A DNA stretch of 64,000 bases from Cylicocyclus nassatus (taxonomy: Eukaryota; Nematoda; Chromadorea; Rhabditida; Strongylidae), in NCBI GenBank assembly GCA_958299035.1, contig CATQJL010000223.1, forward strand, positions 55,472,302 to 55,536,301, read 5' to 3'. Of this stretch, positions 33,531 through 45,902 are shown piece after piece; within the stretch, counting starts at the first letter, position 1, and each line of letters begins with the position of its first letter. The notes under the pieces are model-generated. The model ran no database searches. It was given only the letters and a program-made list of their open reading frames with translations, and was not told the DNA's origin. The position numbers were made by a program, and so were the translations under genes.

Positions 33531-35748
33531 TTGAAAAAGCTGTTTTAACTTCTGACTCCTCGTTAGTTAAATTTGCATAAGGGAATATTCAGAAGTCAAA
33601 GCTGTCATTTCAGACAAGCTGCGATCTACGCAACACAGATCGCTGATTACCCGATCTAGTTTTTTGTACCAGCTAAATAGATACCTCTGTGAACGAAGTT
33701 ACAACCAGATCGGCTGCTGGAAGGAGAGGCTTCGTGACCGATCTGATTGAAGCAAAGGGTAGATATGGTTTGCTAAATTTGACGTATAAATGCCGTTCTG
33801 GCTCACGTTTAGGCATACACTCTACAATGCACTCTACACTACAATGCAACCTAACTGCATGTTTCGGCCCAGCGAGCCAAATATGGACCTGCACGCCCAA
33901 TGTGCGCTTTGCATACACAATATTCTGCGATATAATGGCTTATAACTTCGTTTACATAAGCGTTCGGCAGTAAAAAGGTATGAAATCAGCGCCCTAAGAA
34001 GCATTCCAATGGCGTGCAGCTTGTTGGAGATAGCCATTTCGATTTTTGATTTCCTTGTTAAACATGGGTTTATCTCCCCCCCCCCCCCGCCCCCAGTCAC
34101 TCCATATAGGAGAGGTGCCCAGATCTGCTTGGACACTACTTTTGACACAGCCTCTACTGCTTATATAACTGCAGATTAATAATTTGATCAACTTGCGTCT
34201 GGCAAAGGCGCGTTGCAACGGTCACATTACACGCTATTAGGTTGGTAAGAGAGTTAGCGGACATGCATTCAGGCAAAGTTTTTTGCTTCGATGAGAGTAC
34301 CAAATGGAGCGTGGAGCACATCATTGGATAGAGAAAAACAAGTTCTACCAAAGTAGGTTTAGCATGCACAAACCAGTAGTGCCCATGGAGATGGCGAAGA
34401 TTCGAAAACATAAGATTTTGGCCGGGAGTAGGTAATTCTGTTTTCCGTGTCAACTGTAACATTCCCGAATGTTTTATATATAGAAGACATGCTTGCATAC
34501 ATACACATCATGTTGTGCTTCCTTCGCCACCAGCCAAATCGCAACCCCACACCTCGCGTCGCGATCGCGCGCTATACCTTGCGCCTTCAAAACATGCCTT
34601 ATCGATCGGGGTCGCCGCGCTAGGCCCTTGCGTGCGGACGCGTAGCTGCTACGGAGAAGGGAGCACTTGGTTGACATCGACTGTATTCGCATAAGCTGTA
34701 CGGAATTCCCGCTTAGATAGCAAGAAAAACGAGGTGGTTGAAAAGCGGCAGACTCCGCCCCTTTTGACTTAGACTCCTCCCACTTGTTCAAGTATAAGCT
34801 ACATACATGCGAGAGTACAACTGCGCGTTTTCGCTCTTGTAGATGCATTACTCTAAGAAATAGCCGTTGTTATGTAGAAATGTCTGAAAACTCCCATCTA
34901 AGACGAAATTTACAAAGATTTCACTATGCTGGATTCTTCCGATTATCTCTAACAGCCTTCTGCAGCAGTGGCGTTATTCCATATGCAGAAATGTGGATTT
35001 CCTCGTCAAATTGTGTATCACCCTCCCATTCTGAGAAAAATCCAAAAGCAATGATACGCATCCTCCTTCTTTGAAGCCTAATGACTAAGTCATAAGTCTG
35101 AGATGAAAAACGACTTCGTTACGTTTAGATGGGCTTCACGTACATGACCTTAACGAGAGTTTTTGAAGTAGACTGAAGTTGGACACACCAAATTGCTCCA
35201 CTTTCTAAAGCCTCATTAAAAGCAAAAAAGATGGCTGCAGCAGTCTGAAGGGCTCAGAAAGTACAAATTGTCTGGAACGATCGCTAGTAAATGTGCTGAA
35301 GGACTACTAATTCTTGGACGGTGTCTTCGTTATGGCAAATGAGAGCCTGTATTGAGCGTAAGTAGGTATAAGAATTACTTGAAAGGTTATCTGGGAAATT
35401 AGAGATACAATTTTCCTTGCTGTAACTAGGACTACTCGAAAGTGTTAGTGATATGTCAGCCAAAGGTCTACATGCGGTACCATATACATTGCAGGTTTGA
35501 GGAGCAAAGAACGTCTAGCCGATAAAAGATGTGGCAATCTCAATTTACCGGGCATAGACATGTGCTGCATGGTGATTGAGTATATAATTAGAGGTTAAGT
35601 CTGGCTTGAGTCTGCGACTAATACTTTTGCTCGGAATGTTCTCGAAGCTCTTGCAGACAATTAGAAAAACCCATAAGCAACGAAGAAGGAGCAAAAAAGG
35701 AGGGCTTAGCGATCACCGATGAGCTTTGAATGGTACACTTGTGTAGCA
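33531..35748. other. Mixed, GC-variable DNA with unassigned open frames
   Basis: 33700-33760 matches part of the 37.6 kb MITE family (GGCTGCTGGAAGGAGAGGCT against GGCGGCTGGAAGGCGAGACT). A minus-strand frame 34498-34154 stays open for 114 codons and a neighbouring GC-rich block (34550-34800) has two GGAGTC boxes on the minus strand, which could be a promoter. No gene model was convincing. A C-run lies at 34076-34090. Confidence 0.35.
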
Positions 35749-35830
35749 GTGGCGGACCGAGGCCCCGCCAAAAAAATTGGTCGCGAAAATTATTAAGGTT
35801 ACATATAAGAATTGTGCAAATGACTACCTG
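35749..35830. mobile_element. Truncated hAT-type MITE end
   Basis: CAGTGGCGGACCGAGGCCCC followed by TTGGTCGCGAAAATTATTAA resembles the start of the 40.0 kb element. No opposite end was found. Confidence 0.45.
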
Positions 35831-37642
35831 TGTCATAAACCGAAGATAAATCGCAAGATGGTTTTGTCCTGAGTTTTGTACATTTTCATTCTCCGGACCA
35901 ATTTTTTAAACAGTTTTCATGAGATACAAGTTTCAGTCTAAAAGGAAATTCTCACAGATTTCATACAACCAGCTTGTCACGTGTCAGGAACAAAATCAAC
36001 GTGTTTTGATACAGTTTAGAATTTTTCAAAACATTTTTGGTGAGGTACGAGAGCTTTTCGGGTGACTCCAAGACTTCTCAGTTTATTTAGTCACAAGATC
36101 AAATCAGTTCAAAACGTTTATCGGGACATTTTTAGCTAGCAATAACTCAGAAAATGCCTCCTTCTTAAATTTTTTGTGACACACTATAGAAATTTTTTAG
36201 CTTCACCCTAAGGAGTTTGCGGGCAGGGCTAAAAACGGAAAGTTTGCACCGACCTACCAAATAGACATGCACATCAAAATAAATTCAAGAAATTCTCACA
36301 GTAGCAAAGCGAACAAAAGGCCTTCATTTATTTCCTGCACTAATACATAAGATTCAAGTAGCACATGAAAAAAGCGAGAACCTCAATTTTGTTCATTCGC
36401 ACCAGCTCGGCTCCTAGGTGACCACTCACTCAACTCCGAGAATCTATCCACTTGGATTTTCTTAAATTCTTGAATTTTGTTTAAAGTCCCACAGGTTCTG
36501 CACATCGTGAGCCAATCTCGTAGTGTATTTCTGAGGGATTCAGAGCACTTTGAAAGTTTTCCTAGAAGTCTAAAGTGCTTCTAGTACCAGAAAAAATCAA
36601 CGAAGAGAGCTTCCCATTTCCGATCGCGTGAAGGCTATTGCAAAAACTTGGACAGCTCTCCAGAAGAGTGCATAGAAAAAATCATGAGAGCTCATGCACA
36701 AAAACTCTTCTAAGAATGTTACTTGGTGCGAATACTACACGATTAAGTGAACGTTTGTGAACACTGAATTGCAAGGGCTCTGAAGCCGCTTGAGATAGTT
36801 AGGTCCAAAATTCTAACATGAGTTTTTTTTTTGAAAAATAGTAATGTTCTCTAAACTGTGTGAATAAGAATTTTGAGATATAGGTTAGAAAGAGAAAATG
36901 ATGCGCTTTCTAAGGTAGTTTCCAAGCAGATGCTCGAACTTCAGTTTTTCTGCCTAGTTCCGCCTTTTCATGGCGCTGATTCCAACTTTTCCCTATGTCG
37001 AAAGCGGTTCTAGAATCAATGGAAAATGGTGGAAAACCATAATGGTTAACTATGTTTGCCTTTCAAAGCAAAAATGGTTGAGAGAAGAGGAGAGAATCCC
37101 ACTTTGAAGTGTGTCTATAGGGATGTTACCATATCTTGTTTCATCGAATATTGGATAACAAACACGAGCAAACAGAGGAGAAGGAAGGGCGGAAGAGAAG
37201 GGTAGGGAAGCCTAGGGTGAGACCTTGGGGAGAGCTGATAGTGTTTTTCTCATGGAAAAAAATAAAGCCGACTCAGGAGTGTCTTGGATGCAACATCAGA
37301 AACCTCTAGAACATTTTTTTTTCAGCAATGAGCTCACGAATTTGTAGAAAAATACGCAAAACAGCAACAATAAGTCAAGTAACTCGCACATTATACCAGT
37401 TCTAGAGATTCTTAGCAACTAAAACCCCTAAATTCCAAGAAAGGTGGGCGTGACAGTGGTTAAAATAATTTCTTCTAGAAGTTAATTTAGAAAGTCTCAA
37501 AAGTTATTTCAATTTCCAGATGCAAGAATTACTTGCACAGTGTTCTAGCAAATGTATACTGTGTAAAATTTCGACTCATTTTTCGGCTTTCACATTCTCC
37601 TTTTGTTAAAAAAGTATAGTCGTCAATTTTTTAAGGGCTATG
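35831..37642. other. AT-rich unique DNA
   Basis: Nothing recognisable as gene, RNA or repeat. Confidence 0.45.
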
Positions 37643-37801
37643 CTTTGATCTAAAGGGGATTGGCGGCTGGAAGGCGAGACTTCGAGGCCTAATCAGGGCT
37701 AGAAGATGACCAGAGAGCCCGCTCGCGAGAGCGACGCAGACTGCGTTGCGGGCGCGAGCGGTGACCAGTCCTCCTAGCCGCCAGCCCTGTTGAACAGAGG
37801 G
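37643..37801. mobile_element. MITE, GGCGGCTGG family, copy 1
   Basis: About 160 bp, GC-rich centre (GCTCGCGAGAGCGACGCAGA). Ends CTTTGATCTAAAGGGGATTGG and CCCTGTTGAACAGAGG are partly inverted, and GGCGGCTGGAAGG pairs with CCTCCTAGCCGCCAG. A second, inverted copy is at 42838-42991. Confidence 0.65.
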
Positions 37802-39957
37802 AATAACAACTTCTAGTGTAGCCGTTTTCGATTTCTGCCATTTCACACAAAACAATTTGAGCAATACGGGAGTGGTTAAATTCAGAAATAGCAGCGAAAG
37901 TTTTCAAGGCTAATTCATACGCTTTTTGCAGGTATTGCATCCACTAATTTTTTCATGATCTGGTGGTATTGACGTAATTGGATGCTAGACTAGAAGATCT
38001 AAAAATTTTTTATATCAGATAGCCCTTGCATATCAGAATCAAGTTCCTGAAGGCAAAATAAAGCAGAAAAAAAATCTCATGAAATTACAATTTCGTTGAT
38101 TTAAGTTCGTCTTTCTTATCGGCCAAGGTATGCAAGGACATAATTCAAGCGAATTTTCAAATGGCTCGCACAAATTTTTGCGAAATAATTGGGGTGGTCT
38201 CTGCACTTGTCCCTTCTCTACTTATATCTACATTTAGCGGTCTACAGTATCCCAAGAGGACCACGCCCACTAAAACATCTCTCAACTTGTTGTTTTAGGA
38301 ATTAAACGCATTAAGATATAGCGGGTTTATTTTGCGGTATAGAATATTTTTACTTGGCCACCAGTCTTAGAAATTCAATGAAATCGATGTACATTATTAT
38401 AAAAATGTTCTAAAAATCTGCATAATTGGTTTTTGAAACACGGGAGAAAACTGATTGACTGGGGATGTACAAAAGCGCATATACCTAATGAAGGAAAATG
38501 TACATGGTTGTTTCAGCGTACATAAGCAAAGGAAAAGAAAGAAAATGAGCCTCGAAGACTGCAGAATGAATACTTTTCAGGACATAAAATTGCAGAATTT
38601 TTGCAATAATGTCGTGTTCTATGAACATCAACCATAATCATGAATTGCGTTCGCGGTAGCGAACGAACATCATACGTAAGCCGTCATCTGTTCCAAATAA
38701 GGCTAGGTTTGCAGCATTGCAGCCTGAAGACAAAGTTCTCTGGAGTATACACTTCGTCACCAAAGTAATTTTCCAAGATATTCACTTCCGGTAACTATTT
38801 TTGCCACAATATGATTACCAGACAGAGGGACAGAGCACTTAGATCATTTTTCTAAAAGCATACTTCTCAATATGAGCTGGGATCAAGTGGGTTTTTTTGG
38901 AAAAGAGTAGTAACGGAAATTTTTGAAGTTGCAGCTTTTGGAAATTCTTGAGATTTTTCAATTTTGCGTCTGACAGTCTTGTTCAGATGGATAGTTTAGT
39001 TCTTGAATTATTCGTCGATTACAAATACTATTTAAAGAAAACATACTACATTCATGGTATTTTATGACTCACATGGACCACTTCCAGAAGCAAGTCCTTT
39101 CCAGCAGTTGGCCAATGTATATTTGTGAGATATTTGGAATAAACAGCATACCATTCAATAGAGCAAAACAAGCTCTACAAGATGGCATTTAACTAATCTT
39201 GAAAAGTTTGATACAAAAGGTCAGAAAGAGAAATCTAAAAATTTTTAAATGCCAAAAAATCGAAATTATATTCAAAAGAATCCTACAAACCTTCAAGTTG
39301 CTCACAAAATTTACTAGTCGCATCAGCTATGCATATGTACACCTGCTGAATTTTTTCCATATAGCAAGAATTTGAAAGAATAAAATTTGGCATGGTCTAG
39401 CAAAATCATCACCGAGTTCTCCTGACATAGATGGTTCCACACTACAATCCTTTGGAAGTGTAACAGTAAATATTTAACCTTCTTCAAGCGTTGGTTATCG
39501 AGAAATATGAGATTTAACTTTTAAAAAAACTCGAGAAAAGGGACATTTTTGACCAATTTTTTTGACCAATTTTTTGGCCAATTTTTATATCTCAATTGCT
39601 AATTACAGTGATAATACGGCAAGTGAATATGGATACTGAGTGCATAGCAAAGGCTTGAGAAAGTTGGCGTTGAAGAATCCTTTTTACATGAAAGTTTCAT
39701 GCAAAATTTCCGTGAAAAATTGCCGCGGGTCTCCGCGGAATCCCCGGAATTTCGCGACATTCATAGAATTTTTGGTATGGTAGCGGTATTGTATACGTGC
39801 AATATTCAAAATCTCGCTCTTTTAACAGTTGTAGCGATAAAATGTCCGTTTTGTGATACGCGGAGTCCGCGTGATTTATGACTTGGACGATGCATGACCC
39901 GCGGGATTTGCGAAGTTTTCGGATTAGGTCATAAGTTCATGTAGAGTACATGTATAT
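37802..39957. other. AT-rich DNA
   Basis: No gene recognised. AGAGCAAAACAAGCTCTACA at 39160-39179 is the motif shared by several foldback elements, so 39.1-39.5 kb may be an old copy. 39.7-39.9 kb has CCGCGGGTCTCCGCGG and a CCCGCGGGATTTGCG-type word related to 47.1 kb. Confidence 0.4.
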
Positions 39958-40225
39958 CAGTGGCGTACCGGGAGGGGGGAGCCGAGAATGGGTCGCGAAA
40001 TTTTTGAAATTTACTTACATGAGTCATAAAATGTGCAAGAGACTTATACTTATAAGTAGTTAAAATAATTTTTAAAACTTTTTTAAAAATTCAATTCAGC
40101 CTTATAAAAAAATTTTTTTCTGGGGCCTGGCATCAGCCACGTTCCCTTTTTCTAAAATTTTGGGGTTGTGGGCCCGCGAAAATTTTGAGAGGCGACCACA
40201 AGCCGAAATCCTGGGTACGCCACTG
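39958..40225. mobile_element. hAT-type MITE, 268 bp
   Basis: Starts CAGTGGCGTACCGGG and ends CCTGGGTACGCCACTG. Flanking octamers ATGTATAT (39950-39957) and GTATATAT (40226-40233) agree at 6 of 8 positions. Related to the 22.0 kb element in ends and in the GGGGCNTGGCATCAGCCACG segment. Confidence 0.75.
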
Positions 40226-42030
40226 GTATATATAAGTGAGTTCTGCAAGCGAATTTGGACGCGGTTGGATGAGACGACACTCCTAGATGAAATGAAAGCT
40301 AAAGAACACGGCCGGTAGGTTTGCAAAGGTTTTTTTGCCTTGAAAATTTGCAAAGGGACTGCATATTCTGGAATTGAAAATTTCGCTCTAGCAACGAGAT
40401 GCAGTAGGAAATATGCCCAATGTCTTGGAATCAATAGTACAGTTCGAGGATTTTTTTAGTCGAGGTTTCGTTTTTTGGGTTTTTTTTAGGTTTAGGGTTT
40501 AGGGTCAAGGGCGACTTCGTAAAACTTAGGGAAAATCAAGGGGGGACTTTGTTTTGAAAAATCCTTGGTTTTCTTAAAACCTAAGCCTAAGCCAGCTCGT
40601 GCCGAGCCCTGATAGTATAGTTCGAGAATTTTGATAAGAAAGGGAGTTAGAACATTCTAGTGATACCCAAACAGTCTTGAACCAAGCACAGCAAGTGGAG
40701 TTTCTGGTCTACAGACCAGCTTGACGTAGTGCGTGAAAAGCACAGTTGAATAAATTCTCAATGGTTTGTAACATTTGGTGCAAGCCTGGAAAAAGTGTCC
40801 AATGAGCTTTTACTCCTTCCAGAATTTTTCTTTTACCTATAATTTCGCAAATTATATTCATAAGTTATAATGTCACAATCAAAAAAGATTCTGTTCGCAA
40901 GAAAGCAAAAATAATCTGCCCTTTAAACCATAATTACCTCTTCGTACATTTCAAAAGCTGTCATTGCAAAGATTAAGGCATTGTATTTAGTCTAAAAATA
41001 TGTCGTACCATGCAATTATTTTTGGAGTTGTAACTTACCCATTTCATAAGCGGAGTATGTTTTAGAAAAAAAGCAAACTTCTTGAAAAATGGTAAATGGT
41101 TTTATTTGCTGTAAATAAATGTCGTGGCTTATTTCATTCTTTTCTTTCCTAGAACCTACTTCTTAGAAACTCTTTCTCGAAACTTTTGAAAAAGTGTGAT
41201 TTTTTTGTCCAAACATTGATTAATTTCTGTCGCTAATCACTAAATAATGTAAAGGCTTATGTACGATAATACTTTTGAGTTAATAAGTCAGTCTTGCATC
41301 AAAAAGAGAGAAGAAGAAAAATGATTGGTTAATTTGCAAATTACACTGAACACTTTTTGCCCAGTTATTTAATCAGCATATAATTTCATGTATCAGTTTC
41401 ACTTGGATTGAATGCAAAAAGTTGAACAAAAAATAAACTATAACTGCACAAAAAGTTTTCTTTCAAAAAAGAAAGAGCAGGTAGTAAGACCAGCAGCACT
41501 AAAGTAAGCAGCTGAAGTCTTAAGAATTTTAGCGACCAACTTCCAAAAAACTATTATACTTCCTGAGTTTTTTTGGAAGTTTTTTTAAGATTCCATCACA
41601 CTAAACGGCGAGTAGTGGTCTGACACGTTGTCAGAGTGGTGGGCGTACCCTACACAGTATTGTTGAAGGTCTTGAAGAAGGCGATCTTCGCCGAAACGTA
41701 GACCGTACTGATTGTTAACTGTTACTGGCAATAAAGGAAGGAACTATCAATCTTGGAAAGCTTAACATCATATATCGTAATTGACACTATGCCAAGATTC
41801 AGAAATAGTCGAACATGGAATATACTTCCTGAGTTTTTTCCTCCAATGGCGATGTTCTAGGAAGAAATTTCGCCCCGAGCAGTATCGAATAAAGCAGACA
41901 TTTCTCTATCTAATGCATATCAAATCAAAAGAATTTGTTAAAACTAAAAAATCAAATTTCCAGAAGTTTGATCGAACTTTATATTAATCCAATATTAGGC
42001 GGTAATCAAGCATGAGTACCAATACGAAGG
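40226..42030. other. AT-rich DNA
   Basis: No gene recognised. GGTTTAGGGTTTAGGGT (about 40488) and CCTAAGCCTAAGCC (about 40580) look like short telomere-like words but are too short to call. A possible retroelement tail lies at 41.6-41.75 kb (listed separately). Confidence 0.4.
41600..41740 (+). mobile_element. Possible 3' tail of a retroelement
   Basis: GGTCTTGAAGAAGGCGATCT then TCGCCGAAACGTAGACC folds as an outer stem (GGTCT/AGACC) and inner stem (GGCGA/TCGCC) separated by GAAGA and GAAAC loops, followed by CAATAAAGG. Hairpins of the form GAAGA...CGAAACG near a poly(A) signal are common at 3' ends of LINE and Penelope-type retroelements. No reverse transcriptase was found upstream. Confidence 0.3.
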
Positions 42031-42200
42031 TAAAGGCTGCTGCATGACAAAGGCGCAATACCTTTGGGGGCGAACGCGGCTTTCTTAGCCGCGGAGCGCA
42101 TGAGGTGCGGGAGTACAATACAATGGTGAGCATACGCGCACGTCGCGTTCGCGCACGCTCAACTAATATCGCCATTGCGCCTTCGTCGTGCAGCAGCCTT
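42031..42200. mobile_element. MITE with AAGGCTGCTGCA ends, 170 bp
   Basis: AAGGCTGCTGCATGACAAAG at the left is inverse to TCGTGCAGCAGCCTT at the right, and GGCGCAAT pairs with ATTGCGCC. The core is unusually GC-rich (GCATACGCGCACGTCGCG). Flanks (TAAAGG / CCTTTAG) suggest a short TTA/TAA-type duplication. Confidence 0.7.
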
Positions 42201-44179
42201 TAGTTCAGAAGTGCAAGCTTTTCAATAGCACGTTGAAAAGTTGGAAATTTGCCAAAATTGATTAGAAAAAATATCAGAAACCTTGAAATTGTATTTCATG
42301 TGTAACATGGATATTTCGAAAAGCTACAACCTTACACAATATCTGAGGATGAGAATATAGCCGCAGCTTGAGGCGAAGCACAAGACGAAAGTGCTAGGTA
42401 AGAAGCCGTAGGGCATTGTCCCTTGCATAGCAAATGCTCGTTGCTCATAATTAGTAGAGCATGTACTATGAGTTCAGTAGCAACTTACTCCGACAAACTA
42501 GCAGCCCTTAATGCATGCACTATAAATTGGTTAAAGGACAGGGCATTCGTCTCCGGGGCGAGAGGGGGGGGGGTGGAACAATTTTAGGAATCCTTACTGC
42601 CAGGATATAAATATGGCGTAATTGCTGTCTTGGCTTCTTTAAATCATTGCAAACAACTAAAAAATCACATTAGAACTCCAAAAATGAACAAATTAGAGCA
42701 TTTATTGAGTCACTACTTCCAGTCTGTTATCTCCACGTTCCAGCTCGAATTTTAATAAAAATTATAATTTTCAAGAAGCAAACTGTTACTGATTATTACT
42801 ATCAAATTGCAGCTGACATTTGAAATATTGCTTGTACCCTTTAATTCAACGAGATTGGTGGCTGGAGGACGACCGTTCGCGCTCGCGACGCATCTGCGCC
42901 TCTCTCGCGAAAGTGCTCTCTGATCATTCTCTAGCCTTAGTCAGGTCACAAAGTCCCGCCCTTCAGCTGTCAGTCCAGTTGAATCAAAGGGAAGCTAAAA
43001 TTTGAGATATTGCTTGTAATTTTTTTATTGAGGTTTTTTAATTTTTATCATTATTTATTTATTTTTATTGTAATTTACTTTTTTATAATTAGAATAACGC
43101 ATTTTTTAACGAATGTCTAACGAATAGTGGTGAAGACCTTCAAGTTATTGCAGTTACATGTTTTCAATCTTTCAAAGAAGTGTAAGTCGGAATGTAGGAG
43201 ATCAAGAAATTCCAAAATGGTAAATGACACCAGTCATATTTTTTTATTTTTTAATTTTTATTTTTTTGAATCAAATTTTTGGCATTTTTATAGGTTGACT
43301 AACCGGTAAAAGTAAGAACTAACCTCAATGATCAAATTACGAAACTTTTCCCTCTCTAAAATTTTTCTCATTGAACTAAACATAGCCCATAGATTTGTCG
43401 TATAATTTAAATTCTCCAAAACAAAAAAAATTAAAAATAAGTAATCTACTTTATTTCTTTCAAGGGAGGAGTACAGAGGAGGAAGTGAGCAGGCTTATAT
43501 TCCAAAAAAAGCTTCTCAATATAGACTGCAGTAACATTAGCAAATAGATATCACGTTACCCTTTCTATTGTTAGAGGGTGCAGGAGAGCTGGGAATAGAA
43601 AATAGCTTCTATTTCCAGAGAAGTCTGAAATATCAAAATATTCTCATAGGGGAGTTAGCCAATTTATATTGAGCGACTTGCGCTTTGAGGACGATGACAT
43701 GGGATTATTGAAGTTTTGATACGATGGTTGATAATAAGAGGAAGAGGAACGAGATGTTAAAGTTCTAAAATTCGAGCGAAATAGTTGAAGGGGGAGATTC
43801 TGATGTATACGCATGCAAACTAACATTTTGAACGATTCGATCTTACAAGCAATATTCCATTCAACAATGTTAGTTATTCATCAAATAGAAGCTTATAAGA
43901 CTCTCAAAACACCTAATCTATGAGAAAATGTCTGCAGGCATAGACGGAATGTGAAAAATTGTTTGAACCAAGAAGATCCTCTCTGGGCAAAAATGTGATG
44001 AGCAAGCAGTTGCACTCTTTATGTAAAGTGTCAGTTTACAGGAATTAACTTTAAGTACTCAGCCTTAGAAAAATGTCTTTGTTTATAGCAATTTGTGTAA
44101 ATGTCACTTGCTACTGTGTAAACAGATTAGTATGTGAGTAACAAACGTCTACTTCATCGCATCATCTTTGAGCTGCTAA
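42201..44179. other. AT-rich DNA with one MITE
   Basis: Apart from the 42.8 kb MITE no gene or RNA was recognised. A G-run lies at about 42563. Confidence 0.4.
42838..42991. mobile_element. MITE, GGCGGCTGG family, copy 2 (inverted)
   Basis: Ends CCTTTAATTCAACGAG and CCAGTTGAATCAAAGG are inverted. Its reverse complement shares GACTTNGNGNCCT, GGCTAGANNATGANCAGAGAGC and the GC-rich core with 37643-37801. Confidence 0.7.
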
Positions 44180-44832
44180 CAAGGAGAGGATACTTAGTCG
44201 AAAGCGTCAATCTAGATGGGACATATATCATCTTAAAGCGCTTGCAACGCTGATTCCAAATATGTCTTTTCTAGCTGCGGAGCGGTTTTGAAGAAGGAGT
44301 TATGAGGGTTGTTTCCCTGTGGGGTTGAGGCGCCCTCCAGCAGGTCTCGCCTTATCTATGAGCATTGTAAAGGAGTAACTGGTGGTAAATGGCCTAGTGG
44401 TAAGTAGTTTGAATGAAGATTACAATAAGGATTTTGATACTCATATTTTTTGTTTTTTTTAACGCTTATAACTTAGATTAGCAAGCCATATCATCAGAAA
44501 GTTCAGGGTTTAGGGCTCCAAATCTATTTAGAGGCTCAATTTTGCAAAAATTGCGATAAAGTTGCATACGAAGAGGGTTGAAACCTTGACACTCTCCTTA
44601 TCAAGCAAGTTACTTACAGGCCATTTGCCACCAGTTACTCCTCTACAGTGCTAATAAATAAGGCGAGACCTGCTGGGGGCGCCTCAACCCCAGAGGGAAA
44701 CAACCCTCATAACTCCTTCTACAAAACCGCTCCGCAGCTAGAAAATACATATTTGGAATCAGCGTTTCAAGCGCTTTAAGATGATATATGTCTCATCTAG
44801 ATTGGCGCTTTCGACTAAGTATCCTCTCCTTG
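44180..44832. mobile_element. Long-arm foldback element, 653 bp, TAA target duplication
   Basis: Starts CAAGGAGAGGATACTTAGTC and ends with its exact inverse; TAA lies at 44177-44179 and 44833-44835. Arms of about 215 bp are over 90% complementary by eye. The unpaired middle has no transposase. A 3-bp TWA duplication suggests PIF/Harbinger-type mobilisation. Confidence 0.85.
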
Positions 44833-45093
44833 TAAGAACTCTAAGAAGAAAAAAGTTCCAGGGATAACCTTCAGTTCAAAGGCAGAGTTTTTTTTAGAAT
44901 GAATCCCTCTTCGTTTTATCATAACTTCTACGAAATGCTTTTTGGTCTTTTCATAGCCCCTTCACTATCTTTTATAAACAATGAAGCATGAACTAGAAAC
45001 GAAGTATTATAGACCAGTAACAGACGAAGCCTATGAGCGCTTATTTGGTTGCGGGCGCGCTTTGCGGCAAAGCAGGCTTGCGCCATTATATAT

Positions 45094-45902
45094 GGTTGTC
45101 CGGAAAATAATGTCGCTTTTTGTTTTATCATGCAATATCGCAGCAGGGTGCGCACGAAAGTATGTGAATGGGGTATCAACCGATAGATCAGAGCAAGCTC
45201 TACAAAATGAAGCTCGAACCTTCGCGCCAGGTTTGATTTGCGTGAAGTTTGGAGCCAAATTTCACAAGGCACTCAAGATCCGAAAAAACGAAAAAAACCG
45301 TATCTCCGTTCAGAGAAGTCCTGAGGACCCCTAATTTGCTCACGCATGGACTCACTATACGAGACACTCGTACGCGCATTTTCGAGGTTTTTCCATGGCT
45401 GAAAATTGAGAAAACCAAATTTGACATGTTTTTGCCGAAGCAATCCTGAGCTTCTCTCACATGGGTGATTCTGTAGCATGAACCTTTAGGAGTATAACCA
45501 TGAATTTTCAGCTTTAGACAAGCGCTAGTTTTTGAGAAAAACAAATTGTTTGCAAAAAAACCCGAAAAACACGACATATTCGCACTTTTGACCTCTTTCT
45601 ATTTCTCGTACTGTAGCCATGGAAAAATACCAAAAACTATACAGGTGAATGTCTAGTGTGGAGAGTACATGCCTGTGCAAATTGGAGATCCCTAAGACGT
45701 CTGTGAACGGAGATACGATTTTTCGGGCGTCTGAAATTTTTTATATTTTGGATTCGAACTTCAGTTGGAGCAACATCTCCGCGGATATTTGTGAACTAGC
45801 TTGTAGAGCTTGCTTTGCTCTATCGAATGACACCCCACTCGATGTTTTTGGTGGTCATTCTGCCGCGGTAGGATGCCATGCGACATTATTTTCCGGACAA
45901 CC
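45094..45902. mobile_element. DNA transposon-like element with GGTTGTCCGG ends, 809 bp
   Basis: GGTTGTCCGGAAAATAATGT at the left is repeated inverted at the right (23-bp perfect terminal repeats). The interior has weakly inverted arms (GCAAGCTCTACAAAATGAAG against CTTGTAGAGCTTGCTTTGCT). No transposase frame; frames up to 125 codons here are not supported. A second copy is at 58.1-59.1 kb. Target duplication not resolved. Confidence 0.8.

Noticed and set aside
33673..33918. Plausible minus-strand exon (33854-33685, donor GAG|GTATCT)
   Set aside because: Overlaps a fragment related to the 37.6 kb MITE family, and its phase does not fit neighbours.
34154..34550. 114-codon minus-strand frame and an overlapping frame starting MSSIYKTFGN
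   Set aside because: Both open over the same DNA; no consistent splice chain to other exons and no recognised protein.
40485..40595. Interstitial telomere-like words (GGTTTAGGGTTTAGGG, CCTAAGCCTAAGCC)
   Set aside because: Only two units each and of different unit sequence; no array.
45200..45577. 125-codon minus-strand frame
   Set aside because: Lies wholly inside the 45094-45902 transposon-like element and is not kept intact in the 58 kb copy.
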